A DNA stretch of 64,000 nucleotides from NCBI RefSeq assembly GCF_031884435.1, contig NZ_CP134779.1, positions 5,146,001 to 5,210,000 of the forward strand, in the 5' to 3' direction. This document shows, piece after piece, positions 61,985-64,000 of the stretch (position 1 is the stretch's first letter; each line of letters starts with the position of its first letter). The notes beneath the pieces are model-generated. The model had not been told where the DNA came from and did no database searches. It saw only the letters and a list, made by a program, of their open reading frames with translations. The position numbers were made by a program, and so were the translations under genes. The stretch comes from Bosea sp. 685 (GTDB lineage Bacteria; Pseudomonadota; Alphaproteobacteria; Rhizobiales; Beijerinckiaceae).

Positions 61985-62494
61985 ATGTCATCGCCGCCCG
62001 AACGCAGCTTGCCCACCAAGATCCTTCTCGCCATCACCCGCGGCGTGCTGACGGCCCTCGTGCTGCTCGACGAGATCGCGCGGCCGCTCTATCGGCCGTT
62101 GGCGGACTGGCTCGCCTCGCTGGGAATCGTCGCGCGGGCGGAGGCCGCGATCGCCCGGTTGCCGCGATTGGCCATTCTCGCTTTGCTTGCGATCCCCTTC
62201 GCAGTCGCCGAGCCCTTGAAGATCGTCGGCCTGATCATGATCGGGCGCGGGCAGGTCGTGGCGGGCATCGTGATCCTCGCTGTGGCCTATCTCGCGAGCT
62301 TCCTGATCGTCGAGCGCATCTACCAGGCCGGGCGGGACAAGCTTCTGAGCTATCGCTGGCTGGCCTGGTTGATGGCGGCGATCGAAACCGTCCGCGTCAA
62401 AGCGCTCACCTGGGTCAAGGCGAGCGCGGCCTATCAATCCGCCCTCCGGATCCGCGACGAGGCCAGGCGCTGGTTGCGGGGCCTGCGCGCCTAG
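61985..62494 (+). CDS. Hypothetical membrane protein
   Basis: The 169-residue protein has three hydrophobic segments (about residues 14-30, 60-85 and 89-110) and a basic, amphipathic C-terminal tail ending RRWLRGLRA. I recognise no named domain. ATG 61985 has GGAG six bases upstream; ATG 61934 is the longer alternative. The stop codon lies inside a dispersed repeat that starts at 62491. Confidence 0.72.
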   Translation: MSSPPERSLPTKILLAITRGVLTALVLLDEIARPLYRPLADWLASLGIVARAEAAIARLPRLAILALLAIPFAVAEPLKIVGLIMIGRGQVVAGIVILAVAYLASFLIVERIYQAGRDKLLSYRWLAWLMAAIETVRVKALTWVKASAAYQSALRIRDEARRWLRGLRA

Positions 62495-62596
62495 AGCATT
62501 TTCGAGCGAAGTGGACACCGGTTCGCGTGAAGAAAATGCGATAAAATAAAGAGTTAGAGCATTTCTGCGATTCGGAGAAACGCGGAAATGCTCTAA
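62491..62596. repeat. Dispersed AGAGCATTTTC-type repeat with hairpin
   Basis: The element begins CTAGAGCATTTTCGAGCGAA and contains GTGGACACCGGTTCGCGTGA, a composition well known from Hyphomicrobiales intergenic repeats. It ends in a strong hairpin: TTAGAGCATTTC (62554-62565) with GAAATGCTCTAA (62585-62596), 12 bp perfect and extended by wobble pairs. It supplies the last bases of the upstream gene, including its TAG, and may terminate transcription from both sides. Confidence 0.82.
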
Positions 62597-62617
62597 GCGC
62601 GACCGGGCCGTTCCGGC

Positions 62618-64000
62618 TCAGAACGTCACGTCGATCCGGCCTCGCAGCGCATGGTCGCGCGCGCCATTGCCCAAGGCGGCATTGTAGCCAAGACCGAGCG
62701 CGACATTGCCGGCGACACGCCAGGACAATCCGACCTCCGCAACCATTGCATCGCGCGCCACCGGCGCGGCGTAGACCTGGAAGGGGCTCGCAGCTCCTGC
62801 GAAGGCCAGCACGGCGGTGGGCGTCGTCTCCCCGAAGGCGTGACGCCAGCCCAGCATGGCGCGGGCGAAGAGCGGCGTCGCGCCAAGCTGCGTTTCCGCG
62901 CGCAGGCCCACTATGGAGAAGCCGAGGTTCTGGTCGCGGCCATTCAAGCGCAATGCGGCCGCCCCGCCCTGCTCCGTGCCTGAATCCGAACGCACGCTCA
63001 CGGCGGCGACCTGGACGAAGGGCTCGAAGGCGACGGAGCCGAGCGGCAAGGCATAGCCGACCTCGGCGAAAGCCTGGGCCGTCGCCCCCTGGCCGTCGAA
63101 ACGCAGCACGTCGGAAAAGCCGTTCAGCCCGACGAGGCGGGTCAGATTGGTCTGGTTCCAGGCATAGGCAGCGCCAGCACGCAGATTGACCGCGCCAAAA
63201 CGCGCCCCGCCATAGAGCGCGGCATGGACGGCGTCCTGCGTGCCGTCCGAGCGGCGCTGGTCGATGTCGAAACGGGTGCGGGTGAAGCCACCGGCGACGC
63301 CGACGCGCCAGGGCGTCTCGCCGCCGCCGGACTCGAGCTCCGCGCCGAACAGCATGCCGCCGCCGCGCCGGTCGAGCGAGGCCGCATTGCCGTCGCCATT
63401 GCTGCTCCCTTGAGCGCCGATCGCCTCGCCCCAGAGCTGGAAGCGTCGGGTTTCGAGAGCGGGCGCGGGCAATGCCGCCATGCGCGGCCGGCCCGGCGCA
63501 TCGGCCGAGAAGGCGCCGGTCACCGTGCCGGACGGAGACGACAAGAACGGCGCGCGCAGGCGGTTCATGATGGTGTCGCGCACCAGATGGCTGGTCTCGA
63601 TCGCGACCGAAACGGCCTGCGCATGCGCCTCGCCCGACAGCGCGTCGAAACCGGCGCGGGCCTCCGCCAGCGACGAGGACACCAACGCGTCATAGACGCG
63701 ATTACCCGTCCCCAGCGCCTCGGCAGCGCGGCCGGCGCTCGCTTGGTTGCGCGTGACAGCCGCGTCGGGAAAGGTGAGCGCATTGCGCTCCAGCGTCAGC
63801 GCCACCGCCCTTGCCTCGTAACTCAGCGTCGGCGTCAGGAAGGCGAAATTCGAGGTCACGCCGGCAAACTGCCCGCTGACGCCGCCCTGTGCGGTCAGGA
63901 TGACATAGCGGGTCGAGAGACCATAACTGCCCTGCGCAGCCAGAAGCTGAACCTGGCCGCCCGACAAGGTCGCAGTTCCCGTCGCCGCAACGAGATCGGA
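62618..64000 (-). CDS. Autotransporter, C-terminal part (cut by window edge)
   Basis: The frame is open through base 64000, so the N-terminus lies outside. The visible 460 residues include the end of a passenger (LSGGQVQLLAAQGSYGLSTR, then YVILTAQGGVSGQFAGV), a linker helix region (AQAVSVAIETSHLVRDTIMN), and a full autotransporter barrel of about 275 residues ending in Phe (LRGRIDVTF). It belongs to the same type Va class as the protein at 17170-20040, but the barrel sequences are clearly diverged, so it is not a recent duplicate. Passenger function unknown. Confidence 0.92.
   Translation of the reverse strand, partial: SDLVAATGTATLSGGQVQLLAAQGSYGLSTRYVILTAQGGVSGQFAGVTSNFAFLTPTLSYEARAVALTLERNALTFPDAAVTRNQASAGRAAEALGTGNRVYDALVSSSLAEARAGFDALSGEAHAQAVSVAIETSHLVRDTIMNRLRAPFLSSPSGTVTGAFSADAPGRPRMAALPAPALETRRFQLWGEAIGAQGSSNGDGNAASLDRRGGGMLFGAELESGGGETPWRVGVAGGFTRTRFDIDQRRSDGTQDAVHAALYGGARFGAVNLRAGAAYAWNQTNLTRLVGLNGFSDVLRFDGQGATAQAFAEVGYALPLGSVAFEPFVQVAAVSVRSDSGTEQGGAAALRLNGRDQNLGFSIVGLRAETQLGATPLFARAMLGWRHAFGETTPTAVLAFAGAASPFQVYAAPVARDAMVAEVGLSWRVAGNVALGLGYNAALGNGARDHALRGRIDVTF

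Overview
The window is about 65% GC chromosomal DNA with dense, operonic, single-copy housekeeping genes. Gene content and order (lptC-lptA-lptB-rpoN with hpf and ptsN nearby, def-fmt-truA, glnD, grpE, rpsA/sppA/ihfB/lapA, class I fumarase, DUF1330, extensin-like and PATR autotransporter proteins) point to an alphaproteobacterium of the Hyphomicrobiales. My best guess is Bosea or a close relative; that genus name is inference. No tRNA, rRNA, CRISPR array, transposase or prophage gene was seen, so this is core chromosome carrying small accessory insertions.

Layout. 1-6.5 kb: a crotonase and an SDR (+), then on the minus strand a VOC protein, anmK, and an operon vapBC, DsbA-like, histidine phosphatase, pyrF, two DUF1330. 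6.5-10.5 kb: a complete elongation factor P module (epmA-epmB divergent from efp), then DUF1993 and GNAT proteins. 10.7-13.8 kb: metallo-beta-lactamase-fold hydrolase, AraC/GyrI regulator with a secreted alpha/beta hydrolase, small secreted protein. 13.8-24.2 kb: fumarase, ptsN, hpf, a 956-residue autotransporter on the opposite strand, then rpoN, lptB, lptA, lptC. 24.3-31.3 kb: RNase D-like, DUF805, dapE, truA, fmt, def, rmuC. 31.3-35.7 kb: secreted hydrolase, OsmC, sulfonate/nitrate-type ABC importer. 35.9-42.7 kb: glnD, grpE, TRIC channel, frameshifted alkB, dapB, Tim44-like protein. 42.8-51.4 kb: small secreted and membrane proteins, amidase, extensin-like lipoprotein, MepA, a putative metzincin, a Bug-type binding protein, a DUF3309 gene behind a general-stress promoter, an ornithine cyclodeaminase homologue, LapA. 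51.5-56.1 kb: ihfB, sppA, an Hsp70-like protein, rpsA. 56.4-64 kb: molybdopterin oxidoreductase, haloacid dehalogenase, eutBC, GMC oxidoreductase, a membrane protein and the 3' part of a second autotransporter.

Functional themes: nitrogen control (rpoN, ptsN, glnD), envelope biogenesis (lptABC, mepA, extensin-like protein, anmK, dapB, dapE), translation (efp/epmAB, def, fmt, truA, hpf, rpsA) and stress (VapBC, OsmC, GrpE, DUF3309).

The most notable observations are: an autotransporter gene sitting in reverse orientation inside the usual rpoN-hpf-ptsN cluster; an alkB gene broken by a one-base deletion in a C tract; a 27-residue membrane peptide gene with a perfect ribosome binding site and its own terminator; a probable metzincin protease beside mepA; a textbook sigma-EcfG promoter; several perfect palindromes that look like operators; and families of intergenic inverted repeats. 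I did not find a convincing undescribed multi-gene system.
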